From Bacteroidia bacterium (GTDB taxonomy: Bacteria > Bacteroidota > Bacteroidia > UKL13-3), in assembly GCA_021740845.1 (NCBI GenBank), contig JAIOYZ010000017.1, positions 1 to 64,000 of the forward strand: a stretch of 64,000 nt of DNA, written 5' to 3'. The position numbers and the translations under genes are program-made. The notes beneath the pieces were generated by a model. It was given only the letters and a program-made list of their open reading frames with translations. It had not been told where the DNA came from and searched no databases. How positions within the stretch are numbered: position 1 is the first letter of the stretch; every line of letters starts with the position of its first letter. Shown here one piece after another: positions 1 to 8,028 of the stretch.

Positions 1-251
1 TCTGCCCACTGTTCCACAACACTTTCATCACTTAAATTGCGAATATGTTTCAATATCAACAAGCCTGTCATCAATCGTATTGGCTTTGCCGGTCGACCAA
101 AATCTGTTCTATAAAATTTACTAAATTCTACTTCAAACATTTGCCAATTAATTTTATGTGCCAATTGAAAAAGTGGATGCTTTTTACTGAGCTGCTCTTC
201 AAGAGAACTCATGAAACTTAATTGACTAGGATTGGATGGTTTTGCTAACAT
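1..251 (-). CDS. IS5-type transposase, N-terminal part (cut by window edge)
   Basis: Reading the minus strand from the ATG at 249-251 gives 83 open codons to the window edge. It contains GRPAKPIRLMTGLLILKH followed by NLSDESVVEQW, the conserved N-terminal block (DUF772 type) of IS5-family DDE transposases, which cut and join the ends of their own element. The catalytic DDE residues would lie beyond base 1 and cannot be seen. The element has inserted into the tandem lipoprotein array on its right. The family call rests on this block alone, so a neighbouring IS4/IS1182-type group is possible. Confidence 0.8.
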   Translation of the reverse strand, partial: MLAKPSNPSQLSFMSSLEEQLSKKHPLFQLAHKINWQMFEVEFSKFYRTDFGRPAKPIRLMTGLLILKHIRNLSDESVVEQWA

Positions 252-360
252 ATTTTTGCAAGCTTTTTACCAAAGTTCTGCATATACTGGCAAATATAAT
301 CACCCTTTTTTCCACCAAATGTCAGAAATAATATGACCTCTTGGCCTTTTTAAGGGTCGA
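1..360 (-). mobile_element. IS element, right-hand part
   Basis: The partial transposase gene (1-251) plus about 110 noncoding bases. The right end is placed near 358-362 because similarity to the intact lipoprotein genes begins at 363. The last bases (ggcctttttaagggtcga, 342-359) are a candidate terminal inverted repeat. The other end is outside the window, so neither the repeat nor a target duplication can be confirmed. Confidence 0.6.
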
Positions 361-362
361 CT

Positions 363-656
363 AAATATGTTTCTGCAACTTTTCAATACCCAATTTTTCT
401 ACAGGAACACAGCCCTTCTGGAAACGAAGATTTGAGATATTTAACCATCCGATTTGAAGGGGTTGATTTTTCGCATGACCTTGGAACTATCCGCAATCAA
501 GGCTATACCGACACCATTAACGGACAGGTTTATTCCAATATTAATGATATTAGATATTATGACGACCATACTAAGTATAACCATATAAAGTATAACATTA
601 GTGAAGGCATTCTTCAAGTAGTTTACAAGAACAATATTTACTCTAGGCAAAAATAA
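363..656 (+). pseudogene. 5'-truncated copy 1 of the tandem lipoprotein gene
   Basis: The open frame from 363 reads KYVSATFQYPIFL and later YLTIRFEGVDFS, GYTDTINGQVYSNINDI and GILQVVY. It matches the last ~98 residues of the intact copies at 949 and 1832. Roughly the first 100 residues, including signal peptide and lipobox, are missing and replaced by the IS element. A TTG at 432 could start a shorter frame, but no promoter or signal peptide supports it. It is most simply a remnant of an array that once had at least three full copies. Confidence 0.75.
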
Positions 657-667
657 GTAACAAACCT

Positions 668-835
668 ATGAAAGCTAAACTAGCTATTTTACTGTTGACA
701 TTTGGTCTGTTGCCTTTTATTGCTAATGCACAGGCATTACAAAAGCTATGGCATTCTTTAACTGATAAAAAAGGTAACTGGGGCAAAAACCAAATACCGG
801 GGCAAAATACCACGGCTCCTATGGTTTTGGCTTAA
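668..835 (+). CDS. Small exported peptide, array copy 1
   Basis: A 55-residue product starting MKAKLAILLLTFGLLPFI and continuing ANAQ, a typical Sec signal peptide with an AxA-type cleavage site near residues 20-22. The mature part (LQKLWHSLTDKKGNWGKNQ) is only ~33 residues. It follows lipoprotein copy 1 by 11 bp and is repeated after each copy. It lacks one base compared with copy 2 at about 789, which changes the last ~15 residues. I recognise no family. It could be a real secreted peptide or the front of a longer gene broken before the array was duplicated. Confidence 0.5.
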   Translation: MKAKLAILLLTFGLLPFIANAQALQKLWHSLTDKKGNWGKNQIPGQNTTAPMVLA

Positions 836-860
836 CATGCTAAGGAGGTTTATTTACGAT

Positions 861-917
861 TTAACTAGTTAATTTTCGGTTATTATTGGCTTTCTTACAA
901 AATTTATAATACCTTTA
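861..917 (+). promoter_or_regulatory. Palindrome and promoter-like block before lipoprotein copy 2
   Basis: A perfect 12-bp palindrome TTAACTAGTTAA (861-872) is followed by ATTG (885-888), 21 bases, and TACCTTTA (910-917). This is close to the Bacteroidota TTTG / TAnnTTTG promoter. The same arrangement and spacing recur before copy 3. The palindrome could be an operator; that part is inference. Confidence 0.45.
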
Positions 918-948
918 ATTTTTAAAATAACAAGCTAATAAATACAAC

Positions 949-1539
949 ATGAAAAAGCTATTCTATTTATTTATACCTCTACTAATTGTTTTTTCAACAA
1001 GTACCTCCTGCAAAAAGAAAGACAAAGCACCTTGTTGGGTGCCTGATACAACTTATCATGATTTTAATATCACAGAGGTAGGTAAAATTCCATACTCCGG
1101 ATTTGACACCTTAATGTTTAAAAATGAAGCCACAGGTATGGTTCACACCTTTATTGGACAAGGCATTGATACCAGCCTAACGTATTATCAAGTTTGGTTT
1201 CCGGATATGTGCCCAGAGGAATTTCAAAAATGCAAATCCAACCGCTATAAATATGTTTCAGAAACGTTTAAATACCCAATTTTTCTTCACGCAAATTTAC
1301 CTTATGGAGAAAATGGACTTGCTTATTTAACAATCCGATTTGAAGGGGTTGATTTTTCTAACTCTTTGGGTACTATTTGGTATAGTGGCTATACCGACAC
1401 TATTAACGGACAGGTTTATTCCAATATTAATGATATAGATAAATATTTTAGTACATCTACCGACCATATTAAATACAATATAGAAGAAGGCATTCTTCAG
1501 GTGGTTTACAATAATAAGATTTTCTCTAAGCAAAAATAA
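949..1539 (+). CDS. Array lipoprotein, copy 2 (unknown function)
   Basis: 196 residues. The N-terminus MKKLFYLFIPLLIVFSTSTSC is a signal peptide ending in a lipobox with Cys21, followed by a Lys-rich KKKDK linker, so a lipid-anchored envelope protein is expected. The mature part contains a conserved MCPEEFQKCKSNRYKYVSE stretch with a Cys pair and ends in short beta-like segments (YLTIRFEGVDF, GYTDTINGQVYSNI). It is nearly identical to copy 3, with differences concentrated at ~30-45 and ~130-145. I recognise no family. Repeats of small lipoproteins of this kind are common in Bacteroidota, but the role here is unknown. Confidence 0.85.
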   Translation: MKKLFYLFIPLLIVFSTSTSCKKKDKAPCWVPDTTYHDFNITEVGKIPYSGFDTLMFKNEATGMVHTFIGQGIDTSLTYYQVWFPDMCPEEFQKCKSNRYKYVSETFKYPIFLHANLPYGENGLAYLTIRFEGVDFSNSLGTIWYSGYTDTINGQVYSNINDIDKYFSTSTDHIKYNIEEGILQVVYNNKIFSKQK

Positions 1540-1550
1540 GTAACAAAGCC

Positions 1551-1727
1551 ATGAAAGCTAAACTAGCTATTTTACTGTTGACATTTGGGCTGCATCCTAG
1601 TTTTGCCACCTCACAGCCATTACAAAAGCTATGGCATTCTTTAACAGATAAAAAAGGTAACTGGGGCAAAATACCAAATACCGGGGCAAAATACCTCGGC
1701 TCCTATGGTTTTGGCTTAATAAGCTAG
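1551..1727 (+). CDS. Small exported peptide, array copy 2
   Basis: 58 residues: signal peptide MKAKLAILLLTFGLHPSF then ATSQ, followed by LQKLWHSLTDKKGNWGK. Unlike copies 1 and 3 it has one extra base (around 1671-1675), so its tail reads IPNTGAKYLGSYGFGL. That Gly/Tyr-rich tail looks more protein-like than the tails of the other two copies, so this may be the ancestral frame and the others frameshifted. Starts 12 bp after lipoprotein copy 2, so the two are probably translated from one transcript. Confidence 0.5.
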   Translation: MKAKLAILLLTFGLHPSFATSQPLQKLWHSLTDKKGNWGKIPNTGAKYLGSYGFGLIS

Positions 1728-1744
1728 GGAGGATTATTTACGAT

Positions 1745-1801
1745 TTAACTAGTTAAATTTCGGTTATCATTGGTTTTAAAACAAAATGATTATTACCTTT
1801 A
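1745..1801 (+). promoter_or_regulatory. Palindrome and promoter-like block before lipoprotein copy 3
   Basis: TTAACTAGTTAA (1745-1756), then ATTG (1769-1772), 21 bases, TACCTTTA (1794-1801). The order and spacing are identical to the block at 861-917 although the spacer sequence has diverged, which supports function. Confidence 0.45.
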
Positions 1802-1831
1802 ATTTTTAAAATAACAAGCTAAAAAAACAAT

Positions 1832-2422
1832 ATGAAAAAGCTATTCTACTTATTTATACCTCTCCTTATTGTTTTTTCAACAAGTACATCCTGCAAAAAG
1901 AAAGACAAAGCTCCTTGTTCAACGCCCGATACGGCTTATATAGACTTTTACCCAGATGAAGAAGGTAAAATTCCTTACACCGGATTTGATACTTTAACGT
2001 TTAAAAACGAAGCCTCAGGTATAGTTCACACATTTATTGGACAAGGCATTGATACCAGCCTAACGTATTATCAAGTTTGGTTCCCGGATATGTGCCCGGA
2101 GGAATTTCAAAAATGCAAATCCAATCGCTATAAATATGTTTCAGAAACGTTTCAATACCCAATTTTTCTTCACGCAAATTTGCCTTATGGAGAAAATGGG
2201 GTTGCTTATTTAACCATCCGATTTGAAGGGGTTGATTTTTCTAAAAGTCTTGCCACAGTTGGTTTTAAAGGCTATACCGACACTATTAACGGACAAATTT
2301 ATTCCAATATTAATGATATAGATAAATATTTTAGTACCTCTACCGACCATATTAAATACAATATAGATGAAGGCATTCTTCAGGTGGTTTACAATAATAA
2401 GATTTACTCTAAGCAAAAATAA
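1832..2422 (+). CDS. Array lipoprotein, copy 3 (unknown function)
   Basis: 196 residues with the same lipobox (Cys21) and the same MCPEEFQKCKSNRYKYVSE core as the copy at 949. The differing positions (for example CSTPDTAYIDFYPDEEG near residues 29-45) fall just after the lipid anchor and in one internal loop, while the middle is almost unchanged. This suggests recent duplication, possibly with continuing gene conversion. Ligand and partner are unknown. Confidence 0.85.
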   Translation: MKKLFYLFIPLLIVFSTSTSCKKKDKAPCSTPDTAYIDFYPDEEGKIPYTGFDTLTFKNEASGIVHTFIGQGIDTSLTYYQVWFPDMCPEEFQKCKSNRYKYVSETFQYPIFLHANLPYGENGVAYLTIRFEGVDFSKSLATVGFKGYTDTINGQIYSNINDIDKYFSTSTDHIKYNIDEGILQVVYNNKIYSKQK

Positions 2423-2433
2423 AAAACAAACCT

Positions 2434-2664
2434 ATGAAGGCTAAACTAGCTATTTTACTGCTCGCATTAGGGCTGTTGCCTAATATTGCCACTTCACAGC
2501 CATTACAAAAGCTATGGCATTCTTTAACTGATAAAAAAGGTAACTGGGGCAAAAACCAAATACCGGGGCAAAATACCTCGGCTCCTATGGTTTTGTTTCA
2601 CCGACCCACTTTTTGGTTCAAACCAAACTACCTAACAATAAACTTTCTTACAGCTTCTGCATAA
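2434..2664 (+). pseudogene. Small exported peptide, array copy 3, with foreign tail
   Basis: Begins MKAKLAILLLALGLLPNI then ATSQ and follows copy 1 up to TSAPMVL. From about 2596 the sequence is unrelated to the array and the frame runs on through FHRPTFWFKPNYL to a stop at 2664. FWFKPN is encoded by a copy of the dispersed GGTTCAAACC motif (2615-2624). The frame overlaps the end of the convergent hydrolase gene by 37 bp. The array boundary probably cut this gene and the tail is accidental. Confidence 0.5.
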
Positions 2665-3527
2665 TCTTTAACACCCCAAGTGGCAGGTACTTCTCCATGG
2701 TCTGCTCCCTTGATGCGATGGGCTTCTTTATAGGTTCCGCCATGATTTTTAAAAACTACTTCGCCATGTGTTTCTATGCTTAAAAACAAATCGTTTACTC
2801 CATGTATCCACATTAAATCTTGTTTTACTTTTTTAATTTCCTCTGCATTGTCAATCTTAAGATTTGAGATATAGGAACCTGGAACATTTAACCCTGCACC
2901 ATCTGCACTCATAACATCAATACTTGCTAAAGGTGCTTCTAAAATTAATTTGTGTGGCGTTAAACTTCTTGGATTACCTGTTAATTCTGTTGCTGGCGCA
3001 GTTCCCAAGCTAAAGCCATACATAATAAATCTATCGTTGCTTAAGCCATTTTGTTTAAGCCAAGCCATTGCAGCATCTACATCGTTGTATAAACCTTCTT
3101 CGCTTGGAGGACCTTCACTTAAGCCATAACCACGGTAATCTAACATAAGCACGCCATAGCGATGTTTGCCACCCACATTAGCCAAAAGTTTGGCACGTTG
3201 CCAATAGAAATCCATATGCCATTTGTTTCCATGGCAATAAAGTATAACGGTATCGGTGGCAATGTTTTTTAATTCACCAATATATAAGGCATAAATCTTA
3301 TACGATTTTTTGTCGTCGCCACCTTTAGAATCTAGCGTAAACAAATGCATCATGCTATCTTCAATATGGTAGCTGGCATCTAATTTAAAGTCGACATTAC
3401 CGGGATAGTTATCCCATTTATACTCGGTAATTTTATCGCTTAGGTTATAGAAATTAGAATCCAAACGAAGGCAACTACTTAAACTAAGAACCAAAATTAG
3501 GTTCAAAACGAAACTGTATTTTTTCAT
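2628..3527 (-). CDS. Alpha/beta-hydrolase lipoprotein
   Basis: 299 residues with a lipoprotein signal (LSLSSC, Cys19), so anchored in the envelope. The fold is an alpha/beta hydrolase: VILYCHGNKWH (oxyanion region, ~94-104), LDYRGYGLSEG (~129-139), nucleophile elbow YGFSLGTAP with Ser173, then HGVNDLF (candidate acid) and GADHGEV (candidate catalytic His) near the C-terminus. This matches the BAAT/dienelactone-like serine hydrolases; substrate unknown. It starts 1 bp after the end of the 220-residue lipoprotein gene upstream, so the two probably form an operon. Its 3' end overlaps the broken array peptide frame. Confidence 0.85.
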   Translation of the reverse strand: MKKYSFVLNLILVLSLSSCLRLDSNFYNLSDKITEYKWDNYPGNVDFKLDASYHIEDSMMHLFTLDSKGGDDKKSYKIYALYIGELKNIATDTVILYCHGNKWHMDFYWQRAKLLANVGGKHRYGVLMLDYRGYGLSEGPPSEEGLYNDVDAAMAWLKQNGLSNDRFIMYGFSLGTAPATELTGNPRSLTPHKLILEAPLASIDVMSADGAGLNVPGSYISNLKIDNAEEIKKVKQDLMWIHGVNDLFLSIETHGEVVFKNHGGTYKEAHRIKGADHGEVPATWGVKDYAEAVRKFIVR

Positions 3528-3528
3528 A

Positions 3529-4191
3529 TTAGAACCTCCTTACAAATTGAAAATAAACACCAATAGCTCCTTTGTGGTTTGGCCCCATATAATCTACAAC
3601 ATTGGGTTGATTAGGAACACCCATTCCTACCCATTTTGTTTCAATGCCATAAGTCCATTTTTTGGGCGAATATTGAAAGCCCAATTGCGGACTCGCAAAC
3701 CATTGTTTGGCCTGCTCCTCTCCATGCGCGCGGGTTTTAGACAATTCAAACCAATTGCATAAGCCTGCGTAAATTAGTTTGTTTGAACCTAACTCCTTAT
3801 GCAAATTAAAATCCAACTGAGGCCATAATTTTGCTTTCCATTCCCATCTATCAATGGCAAAATTTAGAGCAGGATTTGCACTAAAACCCAAGCGTAATTT
3901 AGTGTTGTAATATAACTCTTGGCAAATTCCAATATCGGTTTGAAATACACCAAAGGCAAGTGATGTTAAATGTAAAGAACCAAAAGCGGTTGTTTTGTTG
4001 TTTAAGCCTTTTGCATAAAACGCACTTGTGTAGGGAATAAAAATCGGCAAGCCTCCAAAGCTAATCAGCGGACCTCCAATATTGGCTCCAACAGCCTGTT
4101 CGCCTTTTGCCAATGGCTTCACAATTCTTGAGGGCGCACAAGCGTAAATTAGCAAGGCTATTAACCCCAAAGAGTAAAATTTTAATTTCAT
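3529..4191 (-). CDS. Predicted outer-membrane lipoprotein
   Basis: 220 residues. MKLKFYSLGLIALLIYAC is a signal peptide with lipobox Cys18. The rest alternates hydrophobic and aromatic residues (GANIGGPLISFGGLPIFIPY, GFQYSPKKWTYGIETKW) and ends GVYFQFVRRF, an aromatic-terminated strand typical of small outer-membrane beta-barrels. No specific family is recognised. First gene of a two-gene unit with the hydrolase; a partnership is inferred only from position. Confidence 0.7.
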   Translation of the reverse strand: MKLKFYSLGLIALLIYACAPSRIVKPLAKGEQAVGANIGGPLISFGGLPIFIPYTSAFYAKGLNNKTTAFGSLHLTSLAFGVFQTDIGICQELYYNTKLRLGFSANPALNFAIDRWEWKAKLWPQLDFNLHKELGSNKLIYAGLCNWFELSKTRAHGEEQAKQWFASPQLGFQYSPKKWTYGIETKWVGMGVPNQPNVVDYMGPNHKGAIGVYFQFVRRF

Positions 4192-4346
4192 TTAATTTTC
4201 TTTAACTAATAGCAATGTAAATTTAATATTTTACAAATAAAATCTAAGTCCTTTTGGTTCAAACCGAATACTTAAAACAGCAATTTAAAAGCAGATTAAA
4301 ATGAACGAGAAAGCGCTTGTCCGTTTTTTTTATAGGGTCTTTGGTT

Positions 4347-4354
4347 TATATTTG
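4347..4354 (+). promoter_or_regulatory. -7 element TATATTTG upstream of the antiporter gene
   Basis: A perfect TAnnTTTG box about 105 bases before the antiporter ATG. The expected TTTG at -33 is only TTTT here, so the call is tentative. A copy of the dispersed motif (4256-4265) lies further upstream in the same divergent intergenic region. Confidence 0.4.
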
Positions 4355-4458
4355 ACTCGGATGTGATTTTTTTCGTAAATACTATTTTATACTCAAAGAA
4401 AAGTTGAAAAAAATTGAAAATCCAAAATTACACCCATACGTACTTGGAATAAAATTAA

Positions 4459-5634
4459 ATGACTGTAACCATTCTAATAACTATTTGCATTTTATTGCTT
4501 ATGTCGTACATATTTGACATAAGTGCTTCTAAAACGCGTATCCCATCTATTATTCTACTGTTATTACTAGGTTTTGGACTCAAGCATTTAACCAATATTT
4601 TTAAAATTCCTGTTCCTGATTTAGAACCCTCTTTACCAATTTTAGGTACTATTGGATTGATATTAATTGTATTGGAAGGAGCCTTAGAAGTAGATTTAAA
4701 TAGATCTAAAATTAAGCATGTTGGTATTGCTACCTTGTTAGCGCTTTTACCCATGGTTTTAATGGCTGGAATAATAACATACAGTCTAGTTTATTTTGAA
4801 CACGCCACCTTTAAATCTGCTTTGGTAAATGCTATTCCTTTGTGCATAATAAGCAGCGCTATTGCTATACCCAGTGCAAGAAATTTAAGAAAAAGCGAAA
4901 AGGAATTTGTAACCTATGAAAGTAGCTTATCAGATATTTTTGGGGTAATTCTGTTCGATTTTTTTGTATTAAACGAGAACATAGAATCACAAACTTTTGG
5001 CTACTTTTTTATTGAACTTTTGGTAATGTTAATAGTTGCAGTTTTAGCATCCATTTTATTGGCTTTCTTTATTGCTAAAATTAAACATCATATAAAGTTT
5101 CTTCCTATTATTTTATTGGTGGTTTTAATCTATGCAGTTTCAAAAGAATTTCATCTACCAGCCTTAATTTTCATTTTACTTTTTGGCTTGGCTTTGCATA
5201 ATATTGACCAAATAAAAGACATTAAATTCTTCTCTCATTTTAGTACTGATATATTTAAAAAAGAGGTACACCGTTTCTCTGAAATAACCACAGAATTTGC
5301 CTTCTTAATTCGTTCTGTTTTCTTCTTATTATTTGGCTTTGTTATAAAATTTGTTGATGTAATTAACTTAGCAACCCTGCCCTATGCTTTGGGTATTTCG
5401 GCATTGATATTTTTGTTTAGAGCCATCTTTTTAAACCTCTTCCGGATGTCTCTTTCTCCTTTATTATACTTAGCGCCAAGAGGATTAATTACCATTCTGT
5501 TGTTTTTATCTATACCAGCAAAAATGTCTATTCCAATTATTAATAATGCACTCATGATTCAGGTAATCTTAATCTGTGCTATTATTATGATGATTGGCCT
5601 TATTTTTACGGGTGGCAAAAAAGAAGAAGTTTAA
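4459..5634 (+). CDS. Monovalent cation:proton antiporter, CPA type
   Basis: 391 residues, almost entirely membrane helices (about 10-12), starting MTVTILITICILLLMSYIFD. The order of helices and the early segment SKTRIPSIILLLLLGFGLKH match the Na+/H+ exchanger domain of the CPA1/CPA2 superfamily, which swaps Na+ or K+ for protons across the inner membrane. There is no C-terminal TrkA-N domain, so it is a short form. Its TAA overlaps the ATG of the next gene by one base (TAATG), indicating translational coupling. Ion specificity cannot be read from the sequence. Confidence 0.8.
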   Translation: MTVTILITICILLLMSYIFDISASKTRIPSIILLLLLGFGLKHLTNIFKIPVPDLEPSLPILGTIGLILIVLEGALEVDLNRSKIKHVGIATLLALLPMVLMAGIITYSLVYFEHATFKSALVNAIPLCIISSAIAIPSARNLRKSEKEFVTYESSLSDIFGVILFDFFVLNENIESQTFGYFFIELLVMLIVAVLASILLAFFIAKIKHHIKFLPIILLVVLIYAVSKEFHLPALIFILLFGLALHNIDQIKDIKFFSHFSTDIFKKEVHRFSEITTEFAFLIRSVFFLLFGFVIKFVDVINLATLPYALGISALIFLFRAIFLNLFRMSLSPLLYLAPRGLITILLFLSIPAKMSIPIINNALMIQVILICAIIMMIGLIFTGGKKEEV

Positions 5635-6584
5635 TGAATGTAGTGCTTTCACTTTGGCTGCTTGTTTTTGGTTTGTTTTTTCCAATATTTCGGTTTGAAC
5701 CAAAGCAAATAAAAAGCGAGGAATTTAAACTTATAATCCTGGGAACGCTACAAGATGGAGGTTCTCCGCATATTGGATGTAAAAAAGAATGCTGCAAAAA
5801 CTTGGTCCTTCATCCCGATGAAAACCGACAAGTAGTTTCTTTGGGTTTGGTAGATTATGCTTCTAAAAAAACATGGCTTATTGAAGCCACACCAGACTTT
5901 AGCAAACAACTAAAATCATTAAAAGAGTATGCTGATTTTTCTGATACTGAAACACCAGAAGGAATCTTTTTAACACATGCTCATATTGGTCATTATACTG
6001 GCTTAATGTTTCTTGGAAAAGAGGCCATGAACGCAAAAGGACAAAAGGTTTTTGCAATGCCTCGCATGAGAACTTTCTTAGAACAAAATGGACCCTGGAG
6101 TCAGTTGGTTTCTTTAAAAAATATTTCTATCCAAGACCTAAAGGCAAATCAAATTACAGCTTTAGGAAACAAAAATTGGATCAAACCAATACTTGTACCG
6201 CATAGAGATGAGTATTCTGAAACGGTTGGTTTTATAATTTCTGGAGCCAACAAAAAGGCATTGTTTATTCCTGATATAGATAAATGGGAAAAATGGGAGC
6301 AGAACATCAATGAACTTATTGCCCAAGTGGATTATGCCTTTGTAGATGCTACCTTTTTTAATGGCAAGGAACTCAATAATCGCAATATGGCTGAAGTGCC
6401 GCATCCTAGTGTGGAAGAGAGTATGCGTAGGTTTATAGACCTAACTCCACAGAATAAAAACAAGGTTTGGTTTATTCATTTTAATCATACAAATCCCTTG
6501 TTGAACCTAAATTCTGCCGAATACAAGCAGGTGGAATTATTGGGTTTTCATATTGCCCAAAAGGGAATGGCGTTTTCGCTTTAA
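5634..6584 (+). CDS. PqqB-like metallo-beta-lactamase-fold hydrolase
   Basis: 316 residues. After a hydrophobic N-terminal segment the domain starts LGTLQDGGSPHIGC and contains THAHIGHYTGL, the metal-site motif of the PqqB branch of the MBL fold (HxHxGH instead of HxHxDH). Later histidines (VPHRDEY, FIHFNHT) are candidate ligands. No other pqq gene is nearby, so a role in PQQ synthesis is unlikely; Bacteroidota carry many such orphan proteins. The segment FRFEPK at residues ~19-24 is encoded by a copy of the dispersed motif (5692-5701). Confidence 0.8.
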   Translation: MNVVLSLWLLVFGLFFPIFRFEPKQIKSEEFKLIILGTLQDGGSPHIGCKKECCKNLVLHPDENRQVVSLGLVDYASKKTWLIEATPDFSKQLKSLKEYADFSDTETPEGIFLTHAHIGHYTGLMFLGKEAMNAKGQKVFAMPRMRTFLEQNGPWSQLVSLKNISIQDLKANQITALGNKNWIKPILVPHRDEYSETVGFIISGANKKALFIPDIDKWEKWEQNINELIAQVDYAFVDATFFNGKELNNRNMAEVPHPSVEESMRRFIDLTPQNKNKVWFIHFNHTNPLLNLNSAEYKQVELLGFHIAQKGMAFSL

Positions 6585-6872
6585 GGAATTTTTTTTGCCT
6601 TCTTTGGATGTTTACCCTTTCTCGCAGAGTTCGCGGAGGGAAGCAGAGTTCGCAGATTTTATAAAATTAATTAATCGAGTAAACGCATAATCGATTAAAC
6701 TGTTAAACCTATAAAATGCTTCGGTGGAGCACAAATTTGATTTAACTGCCGTAGACATTTCTTTAGCTATTAATTTAGGTGATTCATCGATTGCTGGCTT
6801 TTTCCATTTATTCAGCACTTAGGTTCGTACTCGATTTAATTGTAAAAACTTATCAAAACACTAAAAAAAATA
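6585..6872. other. Gene-free stretch with a short repeat
   Basis: 288 bases. 6620-6657 holds a partial direct repeat of the type gcagagttcgc (gcagagttcgcgg then gcagagttcgcag), resembling low-copy intergenic repeats seen in Bacteroidota genomes. A 68-codon minus frame (6612-6818) crosses it but shows no recognisable domain. I see no promoter or RNA that I can support. Confidence 0.4.
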
Positions 6873-7970
6873 ATGCTTGCTATACTGGTAGTTCTAATAG
6901 GAATAGGCATTGCTGCTGCTTTAATATTGAACCAAGATAAATTTGGGGAAATGCCTTCTGGCAATCGATTGAAACGCATTGAACAATCGCCAAATTACAG
7001 AAACGGCAGTTTTCAAAACCAACATGAAACACCAGATTTAAGTGAAGACGCTACTTATTATTCTGTTCTAAAAGAATTTATGTTTACCAAGCACCAACGT
7101 AAAATTCCTACAGACACGGTGCCATCACAAAAGATAAATTTAAGCACCATTTTACCTGATGAACAAATTCTAGTTTGGTTTGGCCATTCTTCTTATTATA
7201 TGCAAATAGATGGAAAAAAAATATTGATGGATCCTGTTTTAAGTGGCGCTGCATCACCTATTGCATTTACAACAAAGGCTTTTATTGGAACAAATAATTA
7301 TTCCGTTTCCGATTTGCCAGATATCGATTATTTGTTTCTCTCTCACGACCATTGGGACCATATAGATTATGAAACTTTAATTGCGCTTCAACCGCGCGTT
7401 AAACAAATAATTACTGGTTTAGGAACAGGTGCACATTTAGAAAAATGGGGTTATTCTGCTTCACAAATTATTGAAAACGATTGGTACGATAGTGTTGATT
7501 TAGATTCGGGATTTCATGTAACAATTTTGCCAGCACGCCATTTTTCTGGCAGAGGAATTAAGCGAAATAAAGCTCTTTGGGTTTCTTTTGCTTTGCAAAC
7601 TCCAACCCTAAAAATATACTTAGGTGGCGATAGTGGTTACGATACTCACTTTGCAGAAATTGGCGAGAAACATGGTCCTTTTGATTTGGCTATTCTAGAA
7701 AACGGACAATACGATAAAAGCTGGAAATACATTCATATGATGCCCAATGAGGTTTTACAAGCGTCTAAAGATTTAAAAGCAAAACGACTTTTCCCTGTTC
7801 ATTCTTCTAAATTCTCATTGGCAAACCACGCTTGGGACGAGCCTTTAAAGCGCATTACCGAATTAAATAAATTGGAAAAGCTTAACCTAATAACTCCAAG
7901 AATAGGTGAAAAAGTAAACTTGCTTGATAGCACACAAACTTTCACATTTTGGTGGGAAGGTCTTAATTAA
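6873..7970 (+). CDS. NAPE-PLD/UlaG-like MBL-fold hydrolase, membrane-anchored
   Basis: 365 residues. An N-terminal hydrophobic helix (ILVVLIGIGIAAALIL) looks like an uncleaved anchor or signal. The catalytic part has WFGHSSYYMQIDGKKILMDP, the metal motif SHDHWDHIDYE, ARHFSGRG and LGGDSGYD, the layout of the NAPE-hydrolysing phospholipase D / RomA branch of the metallo-beta-lactamase fold, and near the end PVHSSKF with a further His. Substrate unknown. Unrelated in detail to the PqqB-like gene just upstream. No obvious operon partner; the photolyase follows after 58 bp. Confidence 0.8.
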   Translation: MLAILVVLIGIGIAAALILNQDKFGEMPSGNRLKRIEQSPNYRNGSFQNQHETPDLSEDATYYSVLKEFMFTKHQRKIPTDTVPSQKINLSTILPDEQILVWFGHSSYYMQIDGKKILMDPVLSGAASPIAFTTKAFIGTNNYSVSDLPDIDYLFLSHDHWDHIDYETLIALQPRVKQIITGLGTGAHLEKWGYSASQIIENDWYDSVDLDSGFHVTILPARHFSGRGIKRNKALWVSFALQTPTLKIYLGGDSGYDTHFAEIGEKHGPFDLAILENGQYDKSWKYIHMMPNEVLQASKDLKAKRLFPVHSSKFSLANHAWDEPLKRITELNKLEKLNLITPRIGEKVNLLDSTQTFTFWWEGLN

Positions 7971-8028
7971 TCAAGCTATATTTTTGTTGTAAAAACAAAA
8001 TTCTATTTCCAAAGTTTATCTTTATACA

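Larger units (their letters stand above)
363..2595 (+). repeat. Tandem array: lipoprotein gene plus small exported-peptide gene
   Basis: Three units in direct order with a period of about 883 bp (ATG 949 to ATG 1832). Each unit is a ~196-codon lipoprotein gene, 11-12 bp, a 55-58-codon peptide gene, then a ~110-bp spacer with a conserved palindrome (ttaactagttaa at 861-872 and 1745-1756) and a conserved promoter-like block. Unit 1 has lost its front to the IS. Unit 3 breaks off at about 2595 inside the peptide gene, where unrelated sequence begins. Confidence 0.85.

Noticed and set aside
441-2416. Similar minus-strand open frames opposite each copy of the array lipoprotein (441-650, 1327-1533, 2210-2416)
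   Set aside because: They recur only because the coding strand is duplicated. No start context, signal or family is visible.
6612-6818. 68-codon minus frame in the gene-free stretch
   Set aside because: Crosses a short repeat (gcagagttcgc) and has no recognisable domain; probably chance or a gene remnant.
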